Shown: positions 1-8,500 of the stretch, one piece after another | Layout: every line of letters begins with the position of its first letter | How positions within the stretch are numbered: position 1 is the first letter of the stretch | Assembly: GCA_937862815.1 (NCBI GenBank) | Contig: CALMED010000001.1 | Span: 1-64,000 of the forward strand | Direction: 5' to 3' | DNA length: 64,000 nt | Origin: an uncultured Chitinophagaceae bacterium | Lineage (GTDB): Bacteria > Bacteroidota > Bacteroidia > Chitinophagales > Chitinophagaceae | The notes under the pieces: generated by a model | Seen by the model: the letters and a program-made list of their open reading frames with translations, nothing else | The model's database searches: none | Told to the model about the DNA's origin: nothing | Program-made: the position numbers and the translations under genes

Positions 1-122
1 TTCAGGAGACCCCAGGGCGGCGAAGAAGCATTTCAAACAAAAAGGAACGTCTCCCACCTGCCACGCCCCCATTCAATCCTTCATTCATTCAATCCTTCAA
101 TCCTTGACTCATTGTCTCCCCG

Positions 123-130
123 TACCTTTG
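123..130 (+). promoter_or_regulatory. Bacteroidota -7 box upstream of hflX
   Basis: TACCTTTG fits the Bacteroidota -7 consensus TAnnTTTG and lies 20 bases before the GTG start of hflX. A TTG at 104-106 could be the -33 element, but the 16-base gap is shorter than the usual 19 or so. Assigned by motif only. Confidence 0.5.
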
Positions 131-150
131 CCCCCTGAACACTTTCACAC

Positions 151-1338
151 GTGATTGATCGTAAACAGGCAGTAGGACAATTTGAACGGGCGGTGCTGGT
201 GGGACTCGTCCACAAAAACCAGGCAGAACCCCTGGTGCAGGAATACCTCGACGAGCTGGCCTTCCTGGCAGAGACCGCCGGGGCCAGCGCCGTGAAACGC
301 TTTACCCAGAAGCTGGCGCACCCCGACAGCCGCACCTTCGTGGGCAAGGGCAAGCTGGAAGAGATCCGCCAGTACATTGAGGGCCGCAACATCGGGCTGG
401 TGATCTTTGACGATGAACTCACCGGCGCCCAGATCATGAACATCGAAAAAGCCCTGGGTGTGTATACCATTGACCGGAGCGACCTCATCCTCGACATCTT
501 TGCCAGCCGCGCCAAAACCGCCCAGGCCAAGGCCCAGGTGGAGCTGGCGCAGTACCAGTACCTGCTGCCCCGCCTCAAAGGCATGTGGAAACACCTCGAA
601 CGGCAGGGCGGCGGCATCGGCACCCGCGGACCGGGTGAAACGGAAATAGAAACCGACCGCCGGATTGTAAAGGATAAAATTTCGCTTTTACGCAAACGGC
701 TGGCCGAAATTGACAAACAGTCGCTCACCCAGCGCAAGGAACGGGGCGAGCTCATCCGCGTAGCCCTGGTGGGCTATACCAACGTGGGCAAGAGCACCCT
801 CATGAACCTGCTGAGCAAGAGCGAGGTCTTTGCCGAAAACAAACTCTTTGCCACCCTCGACACCACCACCCGCAAAGTGGTGTTTGATACCACCCCCTTC
901 CTGCTGAGCGATACGGTGGGCTTCATCCGCAAACTACCCCACCACCTGGTGGAGAGCTTCAAAAGCACGCTGGATGAAGTGCGGGAAAGCGATGTATTGC
1001 TGCACGTGGTGGATCTCTCCCATGCGCAGTACGAAGACCAGATGCGGGTGGTGCAGAAAACGCTTCAGGAGATGAACTGTACCGACAAACCCGTGCTGAC
1101 GGTGTTTAACAAGCTCGACCGCTACGAGAAAAATCATTTTGACGAGTGGCTGGACGTAGGCGTGAAGGAGATGATCCTGCGGGAGCTGCAGGAACGCTGG
1201 GAAAACGAAACCCAGGGGCATTGCGTGTTTGTATCGGCGCTGGAGCGGCAGAACGTGGACGAGCTGCGGTTCCGCATCCTCGACCAGGTGAAAAAGATGT
1301 ACCAGGTACGGTACCCCTACAAAACCGCTTTTTATTAA
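151..1338 (+). CDS. hflX: GTPase HflX
   Basis: HflX is a ribosome-associated GTPase that splits stalled or heat-damaged 70S ribosomes. The protein has 395 residues and starts at GTG, 20 bases after a -7 box. The N-terminal HflX nucleotide-binding domain is followed by the glycine-rich linker GGGIGTRGPGETEIE and then the G domain. The G domain shows P-loop GYTNVGKST, switch/G3 DTVGF and G4 NKLD; the length matches the family in Bacteroidota. It is followed 9 bases later by a Rieske-type ferredoxin gene on the same strand. It appears to be a normal housekeeping gene marking the conserved left flank of the accessory region. Confidence 0.97.
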   Translation: MIDRKQAVGQFERAVLVGLVHKNQAEPLVQEYLDELAFLAETAGASAVKRFTQKLAHPDSRTFVGKGKLEEIRQYIEGRNIGLVIFDDELTGAQIMNIEKALGVYTIDRSDLILDIFASRAKTAQAKAQVELAQYQYLLPRLKGMWKHLERQGGGIGTRGPGETEIETDRRIVKDKISLLRKRLAEIDKQSLTQRKERGELIRVALVGYTNVGKSTLMNLLSKSEVFAENKLFATLDTTTRKVVFDTTPFLLSDTVGFIRKLPHHLVESFKSTLDEVRESDVLLHVVDLSHAQYEDQMRVVQKTLQEMNCTDKPVLTVFNKLDRYEKNHFDEWLDVGVKEMILRELQERWENETQGHCVFVSALERQNVDELRFRILDQVKKMYQVRYPYKTAFY

Positions 1339-1347
1339 TCCGGCAAC

Positions 1348-1704
1348 ATGGGTAAATCCCTTCAATGGCATTGCGTGGCGGCGTCGGTGGACGAGCTGCC
1401 GTGGCAGGACAACAGTCTCTGCGAAATAACCGTTGCCGGCCGAACGATCTGCCTGGTACGGAACGGGCAGACGGTACGGGCCTGTGCAGCGAAATGTCCG
1501 CATGCCGGTGGCCGCATTGCCCAGGGTTTCTGCAGTGCGGCGGGGCACCTGGTCTGTCCCCTGCACCGCTACCGCTTCGATCCCGCCACCGGCCGCAATG
1601 TGAGCGGGGAAGGGTATCACCTCAGGACCTACCCGGTGGAGTTGCGGGAGGAGGGGGTATTTGTGGGGTTGGAGGAAGCCGGCCTCTTTGGCTGGTTCCG
1701 GTAA
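1348..1704 (+). CDS. Rieske-type [2Fe-2S] ferredoxin
   Basis: This is a small soluble electron carrier of 118 residues. The Rieske cluster ligands are visible as C50-P-H52 and C70-P-L-H73 (CxH...CxxH), separated by 17 residues as in Rieske ferredoxins of dioxygenase and nitrite reductase type. There is no signal peptide or membrane anchor, so it should be cytoplasmic. It begins 9 bases after hflX and may be cotranscribed with it, although no functional link between the two is known. Its redox partner cannot be told from the window. Confidence 0.9.
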   Translation: MGKSLQWHCVAASVDELPWQDNSLCEITVAGRTICLVRNGQTVRACAAKCPHAGGRIAQGFCSAAGHLVCPLHRYRFDPATGRNVSGEGYHLRTYPVELREEGVFVGLEEAGLFGWFR

Positions 1705-1745
1705 AAAATTTGTGAATGGGATGGGGATAACAAGCGAAATCCCCT

Positions 1746-1753
1746 TATTTTTG
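1746..1753 (+). promoter_or_regulatory. -7 box for tRNA-Asn
   Basis: TATTTTTG matches TAnnTTTG and lies 29 bases before the mature tRNA 5' end. No convincing -33 element was found. Confidence 0.4.
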
Positions 1754-1782
1754 CCCTCCCCAAACGGAAACGTACGGGACAC

Positions 1783-1856
1783 TCCTCCTTAGCTCAGTTG
1801 GTTAGAGCATCTGACTGTTAATCAGAGGGTCGCTGGTTCAAGTCCAGCAGGGGGAG
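1783..1856 (+). tRNA. tRNA-Asn (GTT anticodon)
   Basis: A full cloverleaf can be drawn. The acceptor stem is TCCTCCT (1783-1789) with AGGGGGA (1849-1855) and discriminator G1856. The D arm occupies 1792-1808. The anticodon stem is TCTGA/TCAGA (1810-1814, 1822-1826) with loop CTGTTAA and anticodon GTT at 1817-1819. The T arm is GCTGG-TTCAAGT-CCAGC. CCA is not encoded. The accessory region begins directly after its 3' end, and tRNA 3' ends are common integration targets. Confidence 0.97.
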
Positions 1857-1876
1857 CAGATAAGTGGCTGAAAATC

Positions 1877-1913
1877 AAGCGGATAGAACTTTGGGTTTTG
1901 TCCGCTTTTTTTG
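1877..1913 (+). terminator. Rho-independent-like terminator after tRNA-Asn
   Basis: AAGCGGA (1877-1883) pairs with TCCGCTT (1901-1907) across a 17-base loop and is followed by a T tract. It lies 20 bases downstream of the tRNA. The long loop makes it an imperfect terminator. Confidence 0.5.
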
Positions 1914-1921
1914 TGTCCAAA

Positions 1922-1943
1922 AATTTGCAAGCAATTTGCAAGC
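1922..1943. repeat. 11-bp tandem repeat beside the tRNA
   Basis: AATTTGCAAGC occurs twice head to tail. It lies 66 bases past the tRNA 3' end, at the presumed island edge. It may be a relic of recombinase arm sites, but no integrase gene is present nearby. Confidence 0.5.
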
Positions 1944-2219
1944 AGATTTTCAGCCCCTTTTGGGATCCCCTCCCCACTTCGGGTTTCGCATTTTCCTTGA
2001 AAGAACTTCTGCCTCTAAGATAGCTTAAATTTGAACCAGGTGTCAAAAATTCGGTACCAGGGGGATTACCTGAGGCATCTCCTTCCTGCCGATCCCATAG
2101 CTAAAGCTGATTTTCAGTTTTGGCACAACATTTTGGGGTACAAAGACTATGAAAAAACTTAGGATACATTGTGGCTAATAATTATACCAATCCATTGAAA
2201 GCTGTAAAAAAACTGTGAT

Positions 2220-2507
2220 ATGATTTCCCATGAAGATTTTCACGCTTTTAAAAAATTAGAAGACCTGGTTCAGGAGCTTATCCAACTCCAATTACGGAGC
2301 ACAAGACCGGCCAATGAAGTGATTCTGGATGAGACTGATTTCATTAACTTTTTAAAAATCAGCAAGCGGCATGCGGCCAACCTGCGGGCAGCCAGGCAGA
2401 CAACCTATTCAAAAGCAGGAGGGAAAATTTATTACAGGCTATCTGATATTCTTACTTTGATTAACAAGAATCTGGTCAAATCAATGGATACATTCAGCAG
2501 GTTTTGA
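2220..2507 (+). CDS. HTH_17/MerR-like DNA-binding protein
   Basis: The protein has 95 residues. An N-terminal amphipathic helix (about residues 5-30) is followed by a winged-helix region, LKISKRHAANLRAARQ and then KAGGKIYYRLSDI, the pattern of the small helix-turn-helix/excisionase-like proteins common in Bacteroidota mobile elements. In that family the HTH selects a site and the wing residues IYYR contact DNA. It stands alone, 360 bases after tRNA-Asn, with no adjacent integrase, so it may be a leftover of the element that entered at the tRNA. The exact function is unknown. Confidence 0.7.
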   Translation: MISHEDFHAFKKLEDLVQELIQLQLRSTRPANEVILDETDFINFLKISKRHAANLRAARQTTYSKAGGKIYYRLSDILTLINKNLVKSMDTFSRF

Positions 2508-2886
2508 CACTTGCAGGTATTATTCAATAAAAGAGATATTTTGACTTTTTCAGCCATCAGCACTTCTGATCGTCGTATTCCGATATTTCTCACTGTTCAA
2601 AGTAATTCGTTGGATTTAACAGGCATAAAAGGGTCAAGCGGATACAGCATGCCGGTAACAAACTCCAGATAAGCTTCTGTTCCTCAGGGCTGCTCTTTTT
2701 GTTTGAAGAAAACGGCATTTCTCCGGGTTTCCTGGATAATTTCACCTTTGAGCAGATCAAGTGTGCCCGCATCCGGAAAGGCGGCATATATGGCAGAATA
2801 ACAAATTAGGGATGTACGGTTGCATAATTGAATCATCCGGATCATGACTGTGTTGGTCCTGCTGCATTGCATCCCAATCACCAATC
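2508..2886. other. Intergenic stretch, left of the CRISPR remnant
   Basis: No convincing gene, RNA or repeat was seen here on either strand. Short open frames on the minus strand lack family features and a ribosome-binding site. Confidence 0.5.
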
Positions 2887-2994
2887 CTGAGAGAAGCACA
2901 TCCATTAAAACAAGGATTAAGACCAGTTGCCGACGCTGGTAACGACGATGCCTTTGTCTGAGAGAAGCACATCCATTAAAACATAAGAATTTTC
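2887..2994. CRISPR. Relic CRISPR: two repeats, one spacer
   Basis: Repeat 1 (2887-2923, 37 bp, from CTGAGAGAAGCAC to GGATTAAGAC) and repeat 2 (from 2958) share their first 26 bases exactly. Between them lies a unique 34-bp spacer (2924-2957). Repeat 2 is degenerate after about 2983, as terminal repeats often are. The reverse complement, GTCTTAATCCTTGTTTTAAT and onward, resembles Bacteroidota CRISPR repeats. No cas genes are in the window and no further repeats were found on either side, so this is an orphan or decayed array. Confidence 0.6.
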
Positions 2995-3056
2995 CTGCGT
3001 ACAATACGAACACAGACGAGTCAGACAACTCGGGCTACGGTATCCTGTTATTTGAA

Positions 3057-3461
3057 ATGGAGCAAAGCGGATTTGGGGGCGGATGTATGCACCGGTTATA
3101 TCTTGATCCACAGGAAGATGTATCCACCCTGACATATTGTGTGGACGTATACCCTTTTGAAGACATTGAATCAAATATCGAAAAATTCGATGAGCCCGGC
3201 GTTACAGAATCAGGAGAGTACATCTATGATGAAATTGAAATAAAAAATGCAAAAGAACTGTATGAAAATATTGAAAATATCACATCGCGGTATGATGGTG
3301 ATTATCATTGGGATTACACGCTTGACCAGTATGACTGGGAGGAAGTTATCGAGAAATTAAAAAAGAATAAGTACACCCGGAAATTGGGTAAGGAACTCGA
3401 AAAAAAGCTGGATGAGTTTTTTAAAACCGATTTTGATGAGGAGGAGGAAGATGAGTCATAG
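3057..3461 (+). CDS. Acidic hypothetical protein
   Basis: No family was recognised. The product has 134 residues and is strongly acidic, ending in the run DFDEEEEDES. The middle is rich in Asp/Glu/Tyr and the C-terminal third (about residues 95-125) looks helical and charged (EKLKKNKYTRKLGKELEKKL). There is no signal peptide or membrane segment. It stands alone between the CRISPR relic and the convergent HipT gene. An acidic, possibly DNA-mimic-like composition is noted, but no function is claimed. Confidence 0.5.
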   Translation: MEQSGFGGGCMHRLYLDPQEDVSTLTYCVDVYPFEDIESNIEKFDEPGVTESGEYIYDEIEIKNAKELYENIENITSRYDGDYHWDYTLDQYDWEEVIEKLKKNKYTRKLGKELEKKLDEFFKTDFDEEEEDES

Positions 3462-3669
3462 CATGATTTATGCACGGGCCGGTTGTGTAATTGCTATCGT
3501 TACAACTGGCCGGAAACGTAAAGGCAGCGATACTTTCGCATCCGGCAAATCTGTAAATGGACCAGGTGTAAGATGACCACCAGACAAGGCCATCCGCCCT
3601 TAACTTATCAACGTCTTAATGAGCGAAGGGTATTTAAAATTCAATTCTTTTCTGTCAGCAAGCCGGGAA

Positions 3670-4611
3670 TCATTGAAGACGCCTCATCCGTTCCTGAATA
3701 ATGGATTTGTACTCCTCCTTATGGGCAGCAGTCAAAAAGGAGGCATCCACCCATTGCAACCATTCGGGTAAGGCCCTCTCCATTTTGCTGAAGATATTGT
3801 GCTGCTGCCTTTCGTCCAGTTTCAGGTTGCTCATGGCGGTCACAAAATCCTGTTTCTTCAGTTTATTCTTACGGCCATTCAGCGTAAGCGCCATTTCTTC
3901 GTTGTCGGCCGGGTTCACCAATGCAGTGTTCACGAGGTCATAGGCCGGCGACAGCACCATCCCCAGACCCGGCTGTTCCAGTAAGGCGAAATTCTTCAGG
4001 TGCATATCGGCATTACCGGTGATAAAAGAAAAGACTACCAGCTCAAAGAAATTAACCACATCCAGCACCGGCGTAGCGGAATATTTCAAAACAGCCTTTG
4101 CAATCTGCTCGTAACTGCCATGGTATTTGTCTTCTGTAAGCCGTTCGGTTAACTGGCACATATCTTCCATGGCCAGTTTCCCTTTTTTGGTACGGTCGAT
4201 CCGTTGGGTGATGTACGCCAGGTTGCCTGATTGCATACGGATAAGACAATGCGGCGCCGTTTTAATTCCGGCGGCGGCGGCAAGGTGCATGGAGAGGTCT
4301 TCCACTTCCGGAAGTTGGGGATAATTAACTGCGGGTGGCTTCATGATATACCCGCCCCATAAACCCACAATGGTAAATCTGCGTGGAGCCCCTTCTTTGT
4401 TGCTTCCGGTAATGTGTAAGGACAGTTTGGCCTGGACACCGGTAACGGCCGTCTGGCTTTGAATCACTTCTTTTGCCAATGGCTCCAGTTCCGTTTCGGC
4501 ATAAGGCAATTCCGGAGGCGTGGGCTGACCAAATAGCTTGCGGGAACAGGCGGCATGGAAATCCTGCTCCTTTTTTGTCAATGGCCGGTAACAGCATAAA
4601 CAGTTCCTCAT
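3670..4611 (-). CDS. hipT: HipT-like Ser/Thr kinase toxin (HipA C-terminal type)
   Basis: This is a HipA-family protein kinase of 313 residues, much shorter than classic HipA (about 440). The missing N-terminal subdomain is encoded by the next gene upstream, the three-gene HipBST layout. A Cys cluster, C4-x2-C7...C22 with H19, forms the small zinc-finger start typical of Bacteroidota members. The glycine loop region reads TAVTGVQAK at 54-62, where relatives usually have serines. The kinase core shows GNADMHLKN (catalytic Asp) and LSPAYDL (metal-binding Asp). Family members phosphorylate tRNA synthetases. The start overlaps the hipS stop (ATGA), so the two are translationally coupled. Confidence 0.88.
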   Translation of the reverse strand: MRNCLCCYRPLTKKEQDFHAACSRKLFGQPTPPELPYAETELEPLAKEVIQSQTAVTGVQAKLSLHITGSNKEGAPRRFTIVGLWGGYIMKPPAVNYPQLPEVEDLSMHLAAAAGIKTAPHCLIRMQSGNLAYITQRIDRTKKGKLAMEDMCQLTERLTEDKYHGSYEQIAKAVLKYSATPVLDVVNFFELVVFSFITGNADMHLKNFALLEQPGLGMVLSPAYDLVNTALVNPADNEEMALTLNGRKNKLKKQDFVTAMSNLKLDERQQHNIFSKMERALPEWLQWVDASFLTAAHKEEYKSIIQERMRRLQ

Positions 4612-4940
4612 GGCGTATCCTCCACTTTGATTTCCTCCACACTAACGGCACCAATGCAATCTTTACAGCAAGCCAGCAGCAGGCCCATCCGGTCCCGCGG
4701 ATTAAGTTTCCAGTTCCTTTGGGCGATCTCCAGCAGCCAGCCTTCGGGTATCAGGCCGTCAAAAAAGGGGAATAAGACCTTTGAAGTGTACGGATCTTCC
4801 TGCAGCGGCAGGGTTAAACTCACGGGCCTTGCGTTGGGCTGCGTGGCATAGGATTTGTCGTACACAAAATGATAGCCCTTCTCATCCTGTGTAAGCCATC
4901 CGGCTACCTGCTCTTCAATTTTTATGGCTGCCTTTCGCAC
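4608..4940 (-). CDS. hipS: HipS-like protein (HipA N-terminal subdomain)
   Basis: The product has 110 residues and matches the isolated N-terminal subdomain of HipA, with ARPVSLTLPL followed by FPFFDGLIPEGWLLE, the hallmark of that domain. In the E. coli HipBST system the separate HipS protein, not HipB, is the main antitoxin; the same role is inferred here. The only credible start is GTG at 4938-4940. It lies 45 bases downstream of hipB and shares an ATGA overlap with hipT, so all three form one operon. Confidence 0.85.
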   Translation of the reverse strand: MRKAAIKIEEQVAGWLTQDEKGYHFVYDKSYATQPNARPVSLTLPLQEDPYTSKVLFPFFDGLIPEGWLLEIAQRNWKLNPRDRMGLLLACCKDCIGAVSVEEIKVEDTP

Positions 4941-4985
4941 GTAAAAAGTTTGCGTAGAATAATCGTTAAATCAGTCGTTCCTGCA

Positions 4986-5195
4986 TCATTCGTTGCCGGT
5001 TGGCTTTTGGGGCACAGCTCCCGCTTCATGTCCAAAAAGCCGTAATACCTGGTTCACCTTATCGAGGCGCAGCGTTTGCTTGCCCTGCTCCAGTTCCCGG
5101 ATGAAACGCAGGCCCACACCGGCTTTTTCGGCCAATTCAGGCTGGGTAAGTCTAACCATTTTCCGCCGCTGTTTGACAAATGCTGCCAGGCTCAT
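4986..5195 (-). CDS. hipB: HipB-like XRE-family repressor
   Basis: A 69-residue helix-turn-helix protein with LTQPELAEKAGVGLRFIREL, the XRE fold, and the typical HipB continuation EQGKQTLRLDKVNQVLRLFG. The ATG at 5193-5195 is chosen. A longer TTG frame would start inside the adjacent operator palindrome, and the AAAGGG just upstream of the ATG can act as ribosome-binding site. HipB dimers bind inverted repeats in their own promoter; four such repeats lie directly upstream. It is the first gene of the hipBST operon. Confidence 0.88.
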   Translation of the reverse strand: MSLAAFVKQRRKMVRLTQPELAEKAGVGLRFIRELEQGKQTLRLDKVNQVLRLFGHEAGAVPQKPTGNE

Positions 5196-5199
5196 TTTA

Positions 5200-5336
5200 T
5201 ACCCTTTTGGGTACAAATGTAGCGATTGAATTTGAAATTACACCCTTTAAGGTATAGATTTTAAGATAATTGGCTGAAATATACCCTTTCGGGTATGTAA
5301 ACAGCAATAATTAACTAAAATAAACCCGTTCGGGTA
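5200..5336 (-). promoter_or_regulatory. hipBST promoter with four evenly spaced operators
   Basis: Four palindromes of the form TACCC-N4-GGGTA occur: O1 5200-5213 (perfect arms), O2 5241-5254 (degenerate, CACCC/AGGTA), O3 5282-5295 (perfect, extended to ATACCC/GGGTAT) and O4 5323-5336 (AACCC/GGGTA). Their centres, 5206.5, 5247.5, 5288.5 and 5329.5, are exactly 41 bp apart, close to four helical turns. A minus-strand -7 box TACATTTG occupies 5214-5221 between O1 and O2, so O1 covers the transcription start and O2 the -33 region. This fits autorepression by HipB. Confidence 0.8.
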
Positions 5337-5502
5337 TCCTTATTTGAAGTGCCGGGTAGTGTGACTTTATTTGATCATGGATCCAGGCTATACTACACGA
5401 ACAGTGGCACCGAAAAAAAGAATATCATTACAGCACAAACGAGAAGCCACCGAGAATGGATACTTTTTTCGAAACAACCAGATGGTTTAAAGCCAGCAGG
5501 GA

Positions 5503-8500
5503 TTAGGGCAATAATATTTTCTCCAGCAATAATTCCGGCAACAGAATTACAGATTCAATTTGAGTATTTGGATTGTTCCAATACACCATGAACGCCACCC
5601 TTGCCGCTGAAAGTTTGTACCCATGGGCAGCAAATCCATCCAGCTTTTGCTTCAAGGAAGCAGAAAATTTAAGCACCAGCTCTTCCTGTTTATTGCCCAA
5701 TCCATCCGGCAATAGTGAGAGTGTATCTCCGCTATTCAGTTTTACAATCCTCCGCTGCACATACTCAAAATAGCCCAGCTGCACATCTTTCAAGGAAAGG
5801 GAAACAGCCATGTGCTGCGGCGGCGGATACTGAACCGTATCACGTAAATGCTGCAGATTTTCCGTAATGATGCTGTTCAACCAGTGTTGATTATAATGGA
5901 CATAGAGGTTGTTCTTTGCACGTGTAACCGCCACATACACAGCCCGCTTATCCTCGTCGTCTTTGGGTATATAGCCGGGCAACATCAGAAACACATTGTC
6001 AAACTCCTTCCCCTTTGCCTTATGAATGGTAGACACATAAATCATATCCGTGCGGATATGGGTGAAATCCTCCAGCTTCGATTCATTAATGAAAGCGGTC
6101 CAGTCGCTCTTGTATTTGCGCTTAGGATTCGTTTCATCAAATCTTTTGGCTACCGCAAGCACCAGTTCCAGCAGGCTGCTGCGGCTCAGGGTCAACGTTA
6201 CCTTTTTGATGGCTTCGGCCCAGGTCTCCGGCTGTATCACAGGAGTACCATCGGCGTTCAATAGCCACTCATCTAACATCCTTAGCTCATAGAGGTTCTT
6301 CAGATTAAAGCCCTCATTCGATTGAATCAGTCTTGCTGCGATTCCTGACTTATTCAACAAACCGGTGAGTAACATCGCTTCATCATTGGTACGGGTTAAA
6401 ACACAGGTGGTACCGGAAAGATCCGTACGGCCAATGGCTTCCGCAACAGGAACCAGCAGCTGATCATGATGATACTGACTGACGGTTATTACGCCATTCC
6501 CCTTGCTCACGGCAAATCCGGGCTGCGATTTCATCCGTTGTCCGATCGTATTCACCCACTGGTTGGCAAAATCAACAATGTTTTCTTTGCTGCGGTAATT
6601 TTCAGTAAGCTCATACTTGTACGCATTGGGGAGCGTAAGCAGCTCCTGCATATGCTGAGCATTTGCACCACGAAAACCATAAATATTCTGGTCGTCATCG
6701 CCCACCAGTATCACCCGCATATCCGGATTCATTTCCATCAACGTCTTTACCAGCGCATATTCGCTGCTGTTCATATCCTGGGCCTCATCAATCACAAGTA
6801 CCGTTTTAGTAACACGGTTTGTTTCTATTTCACCGGCTTTCATCTTTTCTACGGCCGACAATACCACGTTGTTGGAATCATCCAGGTTGCCCACCCTGCC
6901 CAGCAGGTCAAAACAATAAGAATGAAAGGTTTTGATTTCAATATAAGCAGCCGCATTGCCAATGAGTTTGATCAAACGCTGCTTAAATTCCGAGGCGGCT
7001 GCACGGGAAAAAGTAAGCATCAAGAGCTGCTCATGCTTCACATCTTCCGTTAAAAGCAAAGAGGCCAGCTTGTGAACCAGTACCCTGGTTTTGCCACTAC
7101 CCGGACCCGCTGCCACCACAATGTATTGATGTTGCAAATCATTGATGATTTCAAGCTGATTTACAGAGAGCTCACCAAACAGCTTTTTGAATTTCTCCGG
7201 CGTTAAGGTGCGCCTGATTTCAGTTTCCCTGCTACCGGGAAAGTACTTATTGATAAAGGAGGCATAGTTTAAACCAAAATAATCATCCACAAACTGCAAC
7301 GCTTCGTTGTAGTTTCGGATCATTTTTTTGGCATACTCACCTACAATATGAATCTGCTGCACTTTCTGTGCATAGAACCGGGCCAGCTTTTCGTAATCAC
7401 TTTCCTTGTACTGAATCCGGTTGTTCATTTCCAGGCGGTCAATGGAGAGCCGGTTATACGCCACCAGGAAGCCCCCTTCAATTTTGATGGATTCAATGCG
7501 GGACAGATAAAACAAGGTATCCTCAATATCGTCAAGGGAAACATGGCTGCTAAACAAGCTCATCCCTGCATCGGCCAGCTGTTTCAACTCCAGTACTGAA
7601 AACTCCACCAGCACCTCTTCTTTTGCAGGATCACTCTCCGTTTCACTTGCTTTTTTATGGAGATACTCCGTAACCAATCGTACAAGTTGGTGCCGTTTTT
7701 CCAGTTTCTCACGCAGTTCATCCAAAGCAACTACCGGTGCTACATGTACATGATGCCGTGAACCTTCCGCAAAATGCTTTTTGATCCAGTTCTTGATGGA
7801 CCAGAAATTTATCAGCGTTTTGATTTTTGCAGGGGTGGCATCTTGGATGCCCTGCAACAAAGCTTCTTCGTTCAGTTCTTTCAGATGATAGATGGCTTCC
7901 GTCTCCTGCAATCTTGACAAGAGCAGGATTTCCAGCTTACAATGTGCATCGGCAATGGCAAGCGAACGGTTGAAGGAATCTTTTTTCCGGATAAAGGCGG
8001 TCAGATCATTGGCATTGGCCAATATCTTTTCTTCCCGCAGCAGTTCAATCACACGGATAATCTTTTCCCGCGCCATACCCAATTGATCCGATATATAATC
8101 CACCCTGGATTCAGCCTGTTCATCGGTGGCATAACGCTTGCTTTTGCTGGAGAACAGTTTTTTGATGACCCTTTCTGCAGCCGGCTTTAAATCGGGAGGT
8201 ATTTTCCCGGAGGCCTGGATACGGAAAATCGCTTCCTGCGCTGTATTGGTCATAATACTGCTGGCAAATACACGCGGCATATTATGCCCCCGTTTCAGGT
8301 AGCCTGCATCTTCCAATGCGGCAATCGCCGTTACCACTCTTGTTTCCACCTCCTGGATATTATCATCCCATCCGGCTTTGCGGGCAATTTCCAAAGCGGA
8401 ATTGGACACCTGCTGCCTGGTTCTGGTAAGCTCTTTAATGGCTTTCCATATCTGGTTAATCTCCTTGCTGCTGATCTTGGTTTGGTTCAGGAGAATAAAA

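Noticed and set aside
1822-2046. Minus-strand frame of 74 codons overlapping tRNA-Asn
   Set aside because: It reads through the tRNA in antisense; the C-terminal phrase is a common artefact of translating tRNA genes.
2684-3028. Minus-strand frames across the CRISPR relic
   Set aside because: They are translations of the repeats (repeated NGCASL-like phrases) without a start signal or family match.
5349-5591. 80-codon plus-strand frame beside the helicase gene
   Set aside because: It overlaps the 3' end of the well-supported helicase gene on the other strand and has no family feature.
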